A stretch of 64,000 nucleotides of DNA from Candidatus Megaera polyxenophila (lineage in GTDB: Bacteria > Pseudomonadota > Alphaproteobacteria > Rickettsiales > Rickettsiaceae). Below, piece by piece: positions 27,648 to 36,971 of the stretch. Under the pieces are notes generated by a model. It saw only the letters and a program-made list of their open reading frames with translations. It was not told where the DNA came from and ran no database searches. Within the stretch, counting starts at the first letter, position 1; each line of letters starts with the position of its first letter. The position numbers were made by a program, and so were the translations under genes. The stretch lies in assembly GCA_037101405.1 (NCBI GenBank), contig AP017965.1:124001-188000 (forward strand), written 5' to 3'.

Positions 27648-28295
27648 TCAATTATTATTCTCATCTAAAGCAAATTCTTCAATCCGGAGCATCTTACCAT
27701 CTTGCTTGGCTAGCGCAGGGCTTCCCTTAATACCAAATCTGGTAGTTAGCTCCCCTGCTTGATCAAAGTATACTTCAGTGCCAAGCTCTTCCTGTAAATC
27801 AAATACGCTACCACCAACTAAAACAACCTTATTCTCCGGCTTGTTCTCCTCATTACTACTACCGGATACCAACTGCTGTTTTAACCACTCAACTTGCTTC
27901 TCCTCCCTTCCATCAATAAAAAAAACCTTGCGTTCTAAATCCATATAATCCAAAGGATTTACCGCCTTACCGGCTTTGTGGAGTACCTTACCGCACGGCA
28001 GGACAACATCCTCCTTAAGAGTATAAGTCGGATCATGCCAAAACTCCCTATTCTCGGTAGCAGGTTTGATTCCTGCTACTGCTATAGGATTCTGCACCCT
28101 TCTTATCGCAATGTTTTTCATTTTCTCATTTTCTGCTTCCCAATTTACCTCTTTTAATTTCCGCAGCATCATTTCTACAAAACCTTCTTCCTCAACTACA
28201 AAACTTGTTCCAACCTTACCGAAATCAAAACCCAGTGCCGTAGTCGTAGAACAAATCATTACTATCCATATACTTATAACCAGATTCTTCATCAC
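27648..28295 (-). CDS. traW: F-type conjugal pilus protein TraW
   Basis: 215 residues with a signal peptide (VISIWIVMICSTTTALGFDF). The sequence has the TraW features: a mid-protein Thr-Leu-x-Glu-Asp-Val segment (TYTLKEDVVLPCGKVLHKAG), VNPLDYMDL, VFFIDGREEKQVEWLK and, near the end, FGIKGSPALAKQDG. It is periplasmic and works with TrbC in pilus assembly. It follows the TrbI-like gene by about 40 bp. Confidence 0.88.
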   Translation of the reverse strand: MMKNLVISIWIVMICSTTTALGFDFGKVGTSFVVEEEGFVEMMLRKLKEVNWEAENEKMKNIAIRRVQNPIAVAGIKPATENREFWHDPTYTLKEDVVLPCGKVLHKAGKAVNPLDYMDLERKVFFIDGREEKQVEWLKQQLVSGSSNEENKPENKVVLVGGSVFDLQEELGTEVYFDQAGELTTRFGIKGSPALAKQDGKMLRIEEFALDENNN

Positions 28296-28336
28296 ACCTC
28301 ATGCTTGCTTTTCTACCTCTATCAATTCGTTAATTC

Positions 28337-28738
28337 TTAATCTTCCTTTTCTGCACTTAAAACTTTTACTAGCTCTTTGTGAATAATGTCCGATATTCCG
28401 CTGCCATTACGGGCATAACCTTTTTTATTACTTACGATTAAAACCTTAGTACTTTTATCTGCAAAGCTCCCTGCTATCTGCTCCATCTTTTTTATAGCAA
28501 GTTCCGGTTTGCCGAAAAATATGCTTCCTGCTGCCCTTGAGTTTTCCATCCCATGATTTTCGGAGAGATTTTTAATACGCTCTTCCTCTAAAACAACAAG
28601 TGCTTCTTCAGAAACGAAAAGCACCCGTACCGATCCCGCTAGATTTCCAAAAAACAAACAACCGAGCCAACCGCTTAAAAAACCGATAATGACCAATAAG
28701 ATTGCAATATAAGCGAGTTTCATATTTAGACTCATCAT
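28337..28738 (-). CDS. TrbI-like inner-membrane protein of the tra operon
   Basis: 133 residues: one N-terminal membrane segment (LAYIAILLVIIGFLSGWLGC) and a periplasmic domain containing VRVLFVSEEALVVLEEERI and STKVLIVSNKKGYA. In F plasmids the gene between traC and traW is trbI, of similar size and topology, involved in pilus retraction. The assignment rests on position and shape more than on motif. Confidence 0.6.
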   Translation of the reverse strand: MMSLNMKLAYIAILLVIIGFLSGWLGCLFFGNLAGSVRVLFVSEEALVVLEEERIKNLSENHGMENSRAAGSIFFGKPELAIKKMEQIAGSFADKSTKVLIVSNKKGYARNGSGISDIIHKELVKVLSAEKED

Positions 28739-28740
28739 AA

Positions 28741-31467
28741 TTATTCCTTTTCTACGTACCTAAAATCTTCAGATAATGCGCCGTATTTCTTTGATAATTG
28801 CAAAATAGCCTCATGCTTGCTTTTACCTGACTTCTCCTCATTCATTAAAAAGCTAAAATCATCCTTTTCCGTAGAATATAAAGCAGTACTATAAGGATCG
28901 GTGACAAGCCTTCCTACCACCTTCGCACCATTAGTATCGATTAATATCTCAGAAAAGCGGTTAGCAGAGCATTTACGAACAGAGCGGATTAAATCCAAGT
29001 AAGGCAGGTATCCCTCTTCCTTAGCAAAGGTAGTTATCCCCTCTTCTTTTTGTTGTAAAATTAATTTCCACGTAGACGACTCAAGTATTGCCCTTTGTGA
29101 TGAGCCTTTACTAAAACTCGATAAATCTTGCGTACATACAACTAGACTACCTCCGTATTTTCTAACAGTCCTAGCAAATCGCTCTAGAAACGAAGCCGCA
29201 AAATCCATAATCAGCCAAGCCTCATCAACTACTAACATAAAATAACGACTCCGATCACCACATAAAAACTGCATCGTAATCTGCATCAGTATTATTTGTA
29301 ATACCACCGCTAAAAGAGGCTCATCGTCCTTGATTTCTTCAAGTTCAAAAAGTGTTAGCAGTTCTTTAAAACTGGCCTCTTTACCGGATTTAAAATAACG
29401 ACCGTGAATACCCTGCTCTGTATACGGATACAGACTATCGGACATAGCTGACGCTCCTTCAACGGGATTCCCTCGGTGATCCTTTAATTCTTCAAATACC
29501 TTAGCTAATTTTGTAATATCAAGTTCAGTACCATACTCTGTTATCCCTTCAGCTATTGCTCTCTCGATCACCGCTTCGCCTCTAACATCACCGCTTAAAC
29601 CACACATTGAAGCAACCATTGCTTTTGCATAAATCATACTGTCCTTGGTTACAAAATGGGTTTTACCGCTTATCTTTTTATCCTTGATTTCTAAAACCTC
29701 GATTCCTTCCTTCTCTTTTTCCAAATTACTTGCAGCTGATTTACCGACTGCTAAGGCTTCTATCTTTTCTTGCGGCAGACCGGTGATTTCAGCTACTTTT
29801 TTAAGATCGACCCCTTGCGTAAGCAATGATAATGCCTTGGTATATACCGCTCCGCTACTGCTTAAACCGGCAAACGGATTTAATGATAATTTACTGCCCC
29901 GATCAAAACGCAGCATCTCTCCTCCTAAAAGTTCACAGATATTCTTGTAACTTGCTCCAATATCCATGACAAATACCGCTACCCCTTGTGCAAGGCAACT
30001 CGTCACAAGATCCTCTAAAGTAAAGGTCTTTCCACTTCCAGAAGGTGCTATGACTACTACATTGTAATTACCGCCGCCGCCAATCCTGTAAAACGGATTA
30101 AAATTAAATAATTGACCCCGCCTGCCCATAAGTAATACTCCTGATTGTGGTACACCACGCCATTCTCCTTGCAAAGGTAATTTAGCTACTATCTCTCCGC
30201 TTAGGGCATTTCTGGTCAATTTGAAAAATGATAGTGATTTCCAATAAGTAGAACCGCTCATCGGCATTGTACTTAATAAACTCAGTAGCTGCAGATTATT
30301 ATTAATCCCCAGTTTCCAGTCATTGGCATTCCAAAGACTTTTTAAAGATTCCTCGGCAATGTCAATATTATCCTGTGGGCTTGTAATCATTACTAGCATC
30401 GATTCGCTTAAAAACCGCTCACCTTTTTTATGAATATCTAGTACCTCTCTCCATTCTCTTGCTTCTTCTCTAGCACTAATATCGTGACGTGTATAATCTC
30501 GCTCCGCTGCATGAATGGATCTCATTCCTTGAGTCGTTAAACGAGATGTTCCACTGCTACCTAAAGAACTTGCCAGACTATAGCTAATTACAAACCTTGC
30601 CGGTATTACCCTATCACCTGACCCGAGCAACGCTACCATTTCACTCAGAGAAAAACTCTCCGGTAACTCTCTTGGTGAAAAAATCCTCGTCTGAAGATTT
30701 GTAGCCTCATGTATAACGGATTCAGGCTTAATAACCGTCCCCTCAAACTTCTTGCAAATCTGATCGGATAAATTGTTGTATTTACTATACCGGCCTTTTG
30801 AGGCACTTCTTCCAAAATCCGGTTGCAGTAACTCCCTACCGATGACAATTAAATCCTCTGCTTTCATCAGTCTTGGAGAAAGCTTTTCCGTATTTAACTT
30901 GTTCTCAAGCTTTCTTTTAAAAGAAGTCATTAGATCAATCGATTTCCCCGACCTGATTCCTAAAGACCTTGAACAGGCAACAAACGTCCGAAAATTCCTT
31001 GCCAGTCTTCCATCTCTGCTACTTGCAAAATCCTTGGCGCAATTTTCAATAAAACGCCGGCGGGATTTAGTTATATGGGCTAGTATTTCCCCGCCGTATT
31101 TTCGCCCCTGCTCCCATGTATCTAGGATATCGCTAATATCAGTGCCGGCAATAATTAGAAACTGCAAGTAAATATCTTCCGGTAATTCGTCATTGAAAAA
31201 TAACGTCAGATTCTTCTCAAGGCCCTCATTAGATCCAACTAACGGATTAATCTCATACCAGAAACCAATACTATCGTTATTGTTAAAAAATAATCCTTGC
31301 TCTTCATCAAAATAATCATAAACAAGAAAATCAGATAGCGGCACTGCTCCCCCCATTACCTGCGCAGTATGCTCTCCAAATGCATCCATTGGATCAGATT
31401 TACGCTCCCCCTCTACCCCAAGTCCGCAATAATTGGCTAAATCCTTTAAACTATCCGTAATCTTCAT
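28741..31467 (-). CDS. traC: Type IV secretion ATPase TraC (VirB4 family)
   Basis: 908 residues. The N-terminal half is the TraC/VirB4 N-domain; the C-terminal half is an ATPase with Walker A APSGSGKTFTLEDL and Walker B YFMLVVDEAWLIMDF, then CTQDLSSFS. It energises pilus assembly at the inner membrane. The ATG overlaps the traV stop (ATGA). The frame is intact with family-like length. Confidence 0.95.
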   Translation of the reverse strand: MKITDSLKDLANYCGLGVEGERKSDPMDAFGEHTAQVMGGAVPLSDFLVYDYFDEEQGLFFNNNDSIGFWYEINPLVGSNEGLEKNLTLFFNDELPEDIYLQFLIIAGTDISDILDTWEQGRKYGGEILAHITKSRRRFIENCAKDFASSRDGRLARNFRTFVACSRSLGIRSGKSIDLMTSFKRKLENKLNTEKLSPRLMKAEDLIVIGRELLQPDFGRSASKGRYSKYNNLSDQICKKFEGTVIKPESVIHEATNLQTRIFSPRELPESFSLSEMVALLGSGDRVIPARFVISYSLASSLGSSGTSRLTTQGMRSIHAAERDYTRHDISAREEAREWREVLDIHKKGERFLSESMLVMITSPQDNIDIAEESLKSLWNANDWKLGINNNLQLLSLLSTMPMSGSTYWKSLSFFKLTRNALSGEIVAKLPLQGEWRGVPQSGVLLMGRRGQLFNFNPFYRIGGGGNYNVVVIAPSGSGKTFTLEDLVTSCLAQGVAVFVMDIGASYKNICELLGGEMLRFDRGSKLSLNPFAGLSSSGAVYTKALSLLTQGVDLKKVAEITGLPQEKIEALAVGKSAASNLEKEKEGIEVLEIKDKKISGKTHFVTKDSMIYAKAMVASMCGLSGDVRGEAVIERAIAEGITEYGTELDITKLAKVFEELKDHRGNPVEGASAMSDSLYPYTEQGIHGRYFKSGKEASFKELLTLFELEEIKDDEPLLAVVLQIILMQITMQFLCGDRSRYFMLVVDEAWLIMDFAASFLERFARTVRKYGGSLVVCTQDLSSFSKGSSQRAILESSTWKLILQQKEEGITTFAKEEGYLPYLDLIRSVRKCSANRFSEILIDTNGAKVVGRLVTDPYSTALYSTEKDDFSFLMNEEKSGKSKHEAILQLSKKYGALSEDFRYVEKE

Positions 31468-31826
31468 CCTTGAACCTCTATAGTTTCAAGTTTAATTTCT
31501 GGGGTAGCAAGTGCCGGTAATTCATCCGCCTTACCGATTTCTGCAGTTTCTCCCTTTTTACATCTACTACCTCGGCAGGTTTCCTCCCTTTCCTTGGTAT
31601 AACGCTCAATCTCACCGCTGGCAATTAACCTGTCTACCTTATCCATCGGCATACAGTTTGCTCCCTTGCTATCTCCGCACGCAAAAGACGTACCGTAACC
31701 GCTACTGCACCCGCTAAGTAGTAACAAAGTCGCAAAGCACATACAGAATCTAACTGCAATATTATTTAGAACGTAACCTGCTAATCTCTTATTTCCAACC
31801 GTCATCGCTAGCCTCCTCCTGCTCAT
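31464..31826 (-). CDS. traV: Outer-membrane lipoprotein TraV
   Basis: 120 residues. A lipobox LLLSGCSSGY near residue 40 marks a lipoprotein, followed by FACGDSKGANCMPMDKVDRL, a typical TraV start of the mature part. It forms the outer-membrane core with TraB and TraK. The start overlaps the end of traB; a later Met (MTVGNK, 31805) would shorten the pre-sequence and is plausible. The mature part is short compared with F TraV. Confidence 0.85.
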   Translation of the reverse strand: MSRRRLAMTVGNKRLAGYVLNNIAVRFCMCFATLLLLSGCSSGYGTSFACGDSKGANCMPMDKVDRLIASGEIERYTKEREETCRGSRCKKGETAEIGKADELPALATPEIKLETIEVQG

Positions 31827-33138
31827 TTGCTTTAAGTACCTCCTTTTGCCTATGCTGCTCTACTCTCTTGTTTCCTTTATCCGTCAATCTTTTTGCCTTG
31901 ATCTTACGATGCGTATTTACCTGACCGATAAAAAAGCCTTTTATTATCTGAGGGTTTACCCGCACGCCTCCCGGAATAGTCAATACCGGTGACATGCTTT
32001 CAGCTTGCCGGAGGTAATAATCGGCTATCTTTTCTCCTGCATTACTTGCTCCGCTCAGCAGTCCCCCGGTTGCCATATCCTTAAAACCTTTGCTCTTAGT
32101 TGACACTAATCCGCCGCTTGTAATATTTATCCCCTCCTGCCCCTTGGCACTACCGGCTAACCCACTAATTAACCCACCGATCGCAGCATTCTTTATATGT
32201 TTTGCTCCCGTCGATACTACCGTTCCCTTAATTCCGTTAAATCCATCAGGTCCGTGTACATCTCCGGCTATTTCACTGGTGATATACATGCCGTCCTCTT
32301 CACACACCATTTTCTCCAAACGGATAAATGCTCTCTCACTCGATAAATCGCCATAAGCACTTCCTATTATTCGGCATTTACTAATATCAAGCCCGTTTTG
32401 CTTTGCCAAATTTCCCCGACCCTTTAACTGGATATTTACCGGGGTTGAGTTCTCGTCTGCTGCGCCAAGGGCCGTTGATACTACAATTCCGCCAAGCAGA
32501 TATCCGGTAAAATACGTTCCTTCCGGTACATAATCAGCCGCAGACTTCGGCATGTCAAACTCAGTGTCATTATCAAAACCTTGCATCTCTATTGCCGTAG
32601 CTTTATGCAGAGGCTCAGCATTTAAACGCTCCTCCTCTCTAGCTGCTACCCCTCTTAGCATCCTGTTTGCCTCATCCATCTCTGCTTTAGCCATTTTTAA
32701 TTGCTCCTTTAAACTCTCCACCTGCAAGCGACTTTCCTCTATGAACTTATTCTTTGTCTCCTCTACCGAAGCTTCAGCTTGCACTATTCGCTTGTTTAGT
32801 TCATCGGTTTTGGCCTTTAATGCCTCCTCGTGATGATTCCGCCACATCTTATCAGGATCAAGTGCCTTGTCCGCAAGCTCTACTTTTAGAGTTTGAGGGG
32901 CTACCACGGGTTTTTCCACTATCGTTTTTTCCTGCACATAATTGATTAAAAACCCTAAAATGATCACTACGACAATTAGCAAACCGATAAATAATCTGAT
33001 TTGCTTAATACGTGTTAAATTATTCCTCTCTCGATCACCGCCGAGACTCAAACTTTCGGTATTAACTACTTTCTTTAACTTATCGTCATCCAAGCGGGAT
33101 GATGATTTCATTAACTGTAATATCTTCTTAAACATCAT
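31789..33138 (-). CDS. traB: Conjugal transfer scaffold protein TraB (VirB10 family)
   Basis: About 449 residues: a cytoplasmic N-terminus, one membrane segment (LFIGLLIVVVIILGFLINYV), a long coiled coil (about 75-170), then a TrbI/VirB10 domain (GTYFTGYLLGGIVVSTALG, RIIGSAYGDLSSERAFIRL). It bridges inner and outer membrane in the secretion channel. ATG 33138 or 33135 (MMFKK) overlaps the end of traK; an earlier ATG at 33180 overlaps more and is less likely. Confidence 0.9.
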   Translation of the reverse strand: MMFKKILQLMKSSSRLDDDKLKKVVNTESLSLGGDRERNNLTRIKQIRLFIGLLIVVVIILGFLINYVQEKTIVEKPVVAPQTLKVELADKALDPDKMWRNHHEEALKAKTDELNKRIVQAEASVEETKNKFIEESRLQVESLKEQLKMAKAEMDEANRMLRGVAAREEERLNAEPLHKATAIEMQGFDNDTEFDMPKSAADYVPEGTYFTGYLLGGIVVSTALGAADENSTPVNIQLKGRGNLAKQNGLDISKCRIIGSAYGDLSSERAFIRLEKMVCEEDGMYITSEIAGDVHGPDGFNGIKGTVVSTGAKHIKNAAIGGLISGLAGSAKGQEGINITSGGLVSTKSKGFKDMATGGLLSGASNAGEKIADYYLRQAESMSPVLTIPGGVRVNPQIIKGFFIGQVNTHRKIKAKRLTDKGNKRVEQHRQKEVLKANEQEEASDDGWK

Positions 33139-33889
33139 TCCCTTCCGTGTAATCATATACCACAAATACCCTAGGCTCATCTCCGGCTGAGCCGGAGTTC
33201 CTCATCCCGATAGCTACAGTATCCTTGAAAATCCCCTTGAAAGTCTCTAACGTAACCTGCTCCGTTATATTCTGATTATTTCTATGCGACTTCTTCACCT
33301 TATAAGTAAAACCTGCTCCGGCTAATTTCCCGTAACGATAGGAAACCACTTGCGTTAGGGTAAGATCAGGATGACCCGCTACTTCTACCTTTCTATCTTT
33401 CTTTTGCACAAAATATTTTCCTCGCTCATTTGCCGCCATCTTTTCAATCATCTCTTTAATCTCGCAGTTCTTTACGTCTCTTTTTCTGCTTTCATCGCTT
33501 ACGTCAATATTGATTAGCTGAGGTCGCAGTAAATCCAGAACATGTAACCTTAAATCAATCGCTTTTCCCGCCCCAAGTAATAATGTCAGGTCAATAGTAC
33601 CGGATGCAGGAATGCTTGAAGTTAAAAACAGATCACAGTTATTATCAGCAACTACAGCTTCATATTTACTAGTATCGCCAATGATCTTAGTGATCCTTGC
33701 CTTCTCAAAATGGATGCGATTAATGCCCCCACTAGCAATATTTATATCAGTATGAGATAGATAGCTGATTCTTAAACCCCCTCTATCTTCGACCGCAGAC
33801 TGCAGCTCTTTCGCAAAACTATCTACGCCTAAACCGGCTACAATAAAAACCCCAAGAATCAGGAAAATCCTAGTTTTGCTCATGGTCAT
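33128..33889 (-). CDS. traK: Outer-membrane secretin-like protein TraK
   Basis: 253 residues with a signal peptide (IFLILGVFIVAGLGVDSFA) and the TraK domain: INIASGGINRIHFEKARITK at its start, and NNCDLFLTSSIPASGTIDLT. It joins TraV and TraB in the channel. It overlaps traE by 20 bp; ATG 33883 is an alternative start. Frame intact. Confidence 0.88.
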   Translation of the reverse strand: MTMSKTRIFLILGVFIVAGLGVDSFAKELQSAVEDRGGLRISYLSHTDINIASGGINRIHFEKARITKIIGDTSKYEAVVADNNCDLFLTSSIPASGTIDLTLLLGAGKAIDLRLHVLDLLRPQLINIDVSDESRKRDVKNCEIKEMIEKMAANERGKYFVQKKDRKVEVAGHPDLTLTQVVSYRYGKLAGAGFTYKVKKSHRNNQNITEQVTLETFKGIFKDTVAIGMRNSGSAGDEPRVFVVYDYTEGNDV

Positions 33890-34460
33890 ATAATTCCTCT
33901 TCTTCTTTGCTTAACTTGACAAACTCCTTCAACAATAACTTCCCCGCCCTCCATTCAAAACTAAGACCGTAAACAGCCGGTATATTCTGCACGCCACGCT
34001 CACCGAACCGGCTGTTTAATTGACCGATAGCTTTAACTGTCAGCTCTTTCTGATTAACCTCAAAGCTTTTAACTGCAAAATGAGTACTTAATGAAAATCG
34101 TTTGTACTTCTCCTTGCTGGCAGCAAAATATTCGTTAATCAATCTCATATATTTTGCATCACTTTGTGATACGTGGTTCATCAGCAGCTCTTTTTTCCAG
34201 TCAATGGAATCAGAGGTCAGATCAAGTAGTAACGGCATGTACATTGCTGACGTTTCTTCTAAATAACTAATTGACACCCCCTTATCTGATGTCCAGACTT
34301 CCTGATTCAAACCCGGAGCTAAAATCACCTTTGCCTCGGTTGTAATTAGCTTAAGACTAAGAGCTGCAACCGAAAATACGCTTACTATCACCAGCAGCAG
34401 CAGAAAATTCCGTTGCCTTGCTACCTGATCTATATTCTTAACCATTACCTGCTTTTCCAT
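33870..34460 (-). CDS. traE: Conjugal transfer protein TraE
   Basis: 196 residues, family-typical. One N-terminal membrane helix (FLLLLVIVSVFSVAALSL) and a periplasmic VirB8-like domain with SISYLEETSAMYMPLLLDLT and MRLINEYFAASKEKYKRFSL. It is part of the inner-membrane complex that builds the pilus. It lies 49 bp after traL. Confidence 0.9.
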   Translation of the reverse strand: MEKQVMVKNIDQVARQRNFLLLLVIVSVFSVAALSLKLITTEAKVILAPGLNQEVWTSDKGVSISYLEETSAMYMPLLLDLTSDSIDWKKELLMNHVSQSDAKYMRLINEYFAASKEKYKRFSLSTHFAVKSFEVNQKELTVKAIGQLNSRFGERGVQNIPAVYGLSFEWRAGKLLLKEFVKLSKEEEELYDHEQN

Positions 34461-34509
34461 ATAACCAAATCCCGTTTTAATCAGATTTCCTATTACCGGC
34501 GAAAAACCA

Positions 34510-34794
34510 TTACATCAAACTGCGCAAATAAGAAGGAGGGGTGTTCTTATCAATAAAAATTTTCTCAAACGGAAAATACCAATAGAGCTTGCGCTGTATT
34601 TGTCCTAAAAACCATTGCCTTGATAACCATCGCCCAATCATGAAACCAATGACCCCTGCCCCTATGCCCCACATCAGACCTTTACTCAAGGCCCCTAGTA
34701 CAAGCAAGATGCCACCACCAATTAAAGAACCGACCGAGAAATTAAATATTTTTAATTCCTGATTCAGACATTTGGTAAATACTCTTCTTACCAT
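34510..34794 (-). CDS. traL: Pilus assembly protein TraL
   Basis: 94 residues, the usual size. One or two glycine-rich membrane segments (SLIGGGILLVLGALSKGLMW and GIGAGVIGFMIG) followed by a C-terminal YWYFPFEKIFIDKNTPPSY, which resembles the conserved YW..P end of TraL. It is an inner-membrane component and follows the pilin gene by 6 bp. Confidence 0.88.
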   Translation of the reverse strand: MVRRVFTKCLNQELKIFNFSVGSLIGGGILLVLGALSKGLMWGIGAGVIGFMIGRWLSRQWFLGQIQRKLYWYFPFEKIFIDKNTPPSYLRSLM

Positions 34795-34800
34795 CTTCCT

Positions 34801-35175
34801 TTATCCAAGCATTCCAATTAATCCTAGTATTACAACCCCGGCAGCTCCACATCCAAGACCGGCCCTGATTGCTCTTTGTCTTGGGTCACCTTCTCCAACT
34901 AGTGCTGCAGCTGTTCCACTTAGTAATACCCCTTTCCCCCAGTGGGCCTGAACCCCATCAAGTAAAGGTTTTGTTCCGGCAGTAACGCCTTTGTCTATAT
35001 CAAACGCAGCGAGTACTAGTTCAGGGTAAAGAGCAAAAGTTGCAGATAATATCCCAGCCCCAATAATCCAAGGTTTTAGCCAGGAATTTAATTTAGGTTT
35101 TTGTATTGGGTCGTTTGTATTTACTATTAAATCTTTAGAAGTATTTTTTGATTTTGAAATTTGCTTGTTTTGCAT
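34801..35175 (-). CDS. traA: TraA-like propilin
   Basis: About 124 residues. A long basic leader is followed by a hydrophobic segment ending PELVLAAFDID, a plausible leader-peptidase site (LAA-F), then a mature part with a second glycine/alanine-rich membrane segment (GAAGVVILGLIGML). This is the F-type pilin layout, and the gene sits directly before traL. The ATG at 35175 is preceded by CGGAGA; an in-frame ATG at 35256 would add a repeat-encoded stretch (MEQSWRIANHLKELVLQK). Confidence 0.78.
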   Translation of the reverse strand: MQNKQISKSKNTSKDLIVNTNDPIQKPKLNSWLKPWIIGAGILSATFALYPELVLAAFDIDKGVTAGTKPLLDGVQAHWGKGVLLSGTAAALVGEGDPRQRAIRAGLGCGAAGVVILGLIGMLG

Positions 35176-35206
35176 GTTTAATTCTCCGTTATTAAAATTA
35201 ATTTTC

Positions 35207-35251
35207 TGTAGTACCAACTCTTTAAGATGATTCGCTATCCGCCAAGACTGC
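35207..35251 (-). repeat. Second copy of the palindromic-element-like repeat, upstream of traA
   Basis: This 45-bp stretch matches 26882-26926 with two differences. The right palindrome arm is not conserved, so it is a partial copy. On the coding strand it reads QSWRIANHLKELVLQK, in frame with the pilin gene, and could extend it if ATG 35256 is used. Confidence 0.7.
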
Positions 35252-35358
35252 TCCATCCCGTTAATTCTCTTTTAATCGCTCATTTTCATTTTTCTCCTTT
35301 TGTTAATTTGTTTATCAAAAAATCTTTTACAATTTGACTTACTTTAGGCCACCTGTTC

Positions 35359-35721
35359 CTACAACAAGGATTTAACAAGAAGATTAATTGCGTCCTGATG
35401 TTCCCTATTACCAATACGCCTGAAGTTCCTTGCTACTTCAATGCAAAGGCGTTGGTTTTCAAGTATAGTTGGACTGTTATCACCTGCTTCAAAACCTTCG
35501 TAAAAATATGGTATCTCCTGCTCCAAAGCTTTAGCAATTAGCAGTAGTCTTGAAGCAGTCACTCGATTAGCTCCGGTTTCGTATTTTTGCAGCTGCTGGT
35601 GAGTAACGCCAATCACTTGCGATAATTGTTCACGAGATAATCCTTTTTCCAATCTTAAAGAATAGATTTTATGACCAATAAATTTATCTATTTGCTCTAA
35701 ATAAGTATTTTTTCTTCCCAT
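35359..35721 (-). CDS. XRE-family transcriptional regulator
   Basis: 120 residues. An N-terminal HTH_3 domain (GHKIYSLRLEKGLSREQLSQ, VIGVTHQQLQKYETGANRVT) and a helical C-terminus, a shape common in Rickettsiales and other alphaproteobacteria. It lies just upstream of the pilin gene on the same strand and is the best candidate for control of the tra operon. It is preceded by GGAGAAAC before the ATG, a good ribosome site. Confidence 0.88.
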   Translation of the reverse strand: MGRKNTYLEQIDKFIGHKIYSLRLEKGLSREQLSQVIGVTHQQLQKYETGANRVTASRLLLIAKALEQEIPYFYEGFEAGDNSPTILENQRLCIEVARNFRRIGNREHQDAINLLVKSLL

Positions 35722-35807
35722 TATTGTTTCTCCGTTTATTCCTTACTTTTGTTAAATCGTTCCTCTAACTGCCGTGCATCACCATTTCACTTGTTTAGGA
35801 TTTACTC

Positions 35808-36002
35808 CTATGTGGTATTATTTCCCTGCAGGTTTTGTTCAGTTATCTTCCTTTTAAGGAAACGCAATCCATCTATTGTCATTGGCAATGAAGCTAACAC
35901 GACCAAGACGATGATCCATTTTGAATCACTTTTGAGCAACTCTTCCAGTTTATTTAGAATGCGACTAAGTAATCCTTTAACTTCCTCCTGTTTGTTTTCC
36001 AT
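35808..36002 (-). CDS. Small single-helix membrane protein, unknown
   Basis: 64 residues: an amphipathic charged start (MENKQEEVKGLLSRILNKLE), a membrane helix (WIIVLVVLASLPMTIDGL), and a basic tail. It lies between the autotransporter remnant and the XRE gene on the same strand. No strong ribosome site and no family recognised; it may be real because its composition is protein-like. Confidence 0.4.
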   Translation of the reverse strand: MENKQEEVKGLLSRILNKLEELLKSDSKWIIVLVVLASLPMTIDGLRFLKRKITEQNLQGNNTT

Positions 36003-36020
36003 AGTTGTTTACCCGTGTGA

Positions 36021-36971
36021 TTAAATGTTTATCCGCAGCTTTCCATAAAAACTGTTCCCTAAATAACGCTTGTAGCCTGTCCTCTCATAACCGACACTTG
36101 CCTCAAACCTTGAAAAGGAAATACCCATACTTGCTCCAAGTCTGTATGAATCCTTCGGCATGGATATCCTATAATCAGAAAGAGACAGGCCGCCATTATT
36201 GCTTATCTTTAGTTTGTTTGATTTAGAGGAAAAGGCAGCTTCATAAGATGCTCTGATTTCCGGAATTAATTGATACTCTCCAGCTTGAAAAACCCCTATT
36301 AGAGCAATTCCTCCTGTAATTGCAGGTCTGCGGATAGCAAGCTTTTCGATTTTTAAATTTCCCTGATTCTTGCCCTTGAATCTTACGGTCTCATAGGAAA
36401 CGCCAAAGTTTGGTACTAGAAAGAGTTTACCTATAGGGTAATAATAATCAGCTGCTAGCGATCCCCCAAGTAAACCGCCTTTTAACCTGAATCTACTATT
36501 TCCATTAATTAAGGACTGATAATTCATTTTAGCGTCAACCTGCCCAAGCCTGAATTCACCACTGAGCACCAACCTTTCACTCATGTTAATACTTCCGTAA
36601 AGGCTACCTATGAGTGATCTGATATCACCGCTAAACTTGTTAACGGTATTATTGCTGATATTACTTACTACAGTTTCAGGAGTAGATTTTGGCGTAAGTT
36701 TTGTCCGGTTATGATTTAGAGCAATACCAATGATGGTATCATCATCTATCTTGCCGTCAAAACCGATAGATCCTCCCCTACATTTCTGCTTTATCGCAAG
36801 CGAATTCTGAGGTTTGAATATGCCGCTTCCATAGCTTCCTCGAGTCCACAGGCCATAATCTGATTCCCCATCTCCGCCGGATACACCCATATTGCCGGTA
36901 TCAATCAAATACAGATGTGTAAGTCTGTCCATTATGCTACCTGCAACATTTGCCATATCAGAAAAGGCAAC
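36021..36971 (-). pseudogene. Autotransporter beta-domain (Sca-like), passenger removed at IS
   Basis: About 316 residues of an outer-membrane autotransporter barrel: DYGLWTRGSYGSGIFKPQ at its start, alternating strands, GGSLAADYYYPIGKLFLVPN, and the C-terminal end YGKLRINI. The frame is open back to the IS3-family element at 36972, where the passenger and signal peptide are lost. An internal ATG at 36956 cannot provide export. Rickettsial Sca proteins are surface antigens and adhesins; this piece should be inactive. Confidence 0.8.

Noticed and set aside
31511-31717. Plus-strand frames inside the tra operon
   Set aside because: They are shadows of the minus-strand traV, traB and traC genes; no signals of their own.
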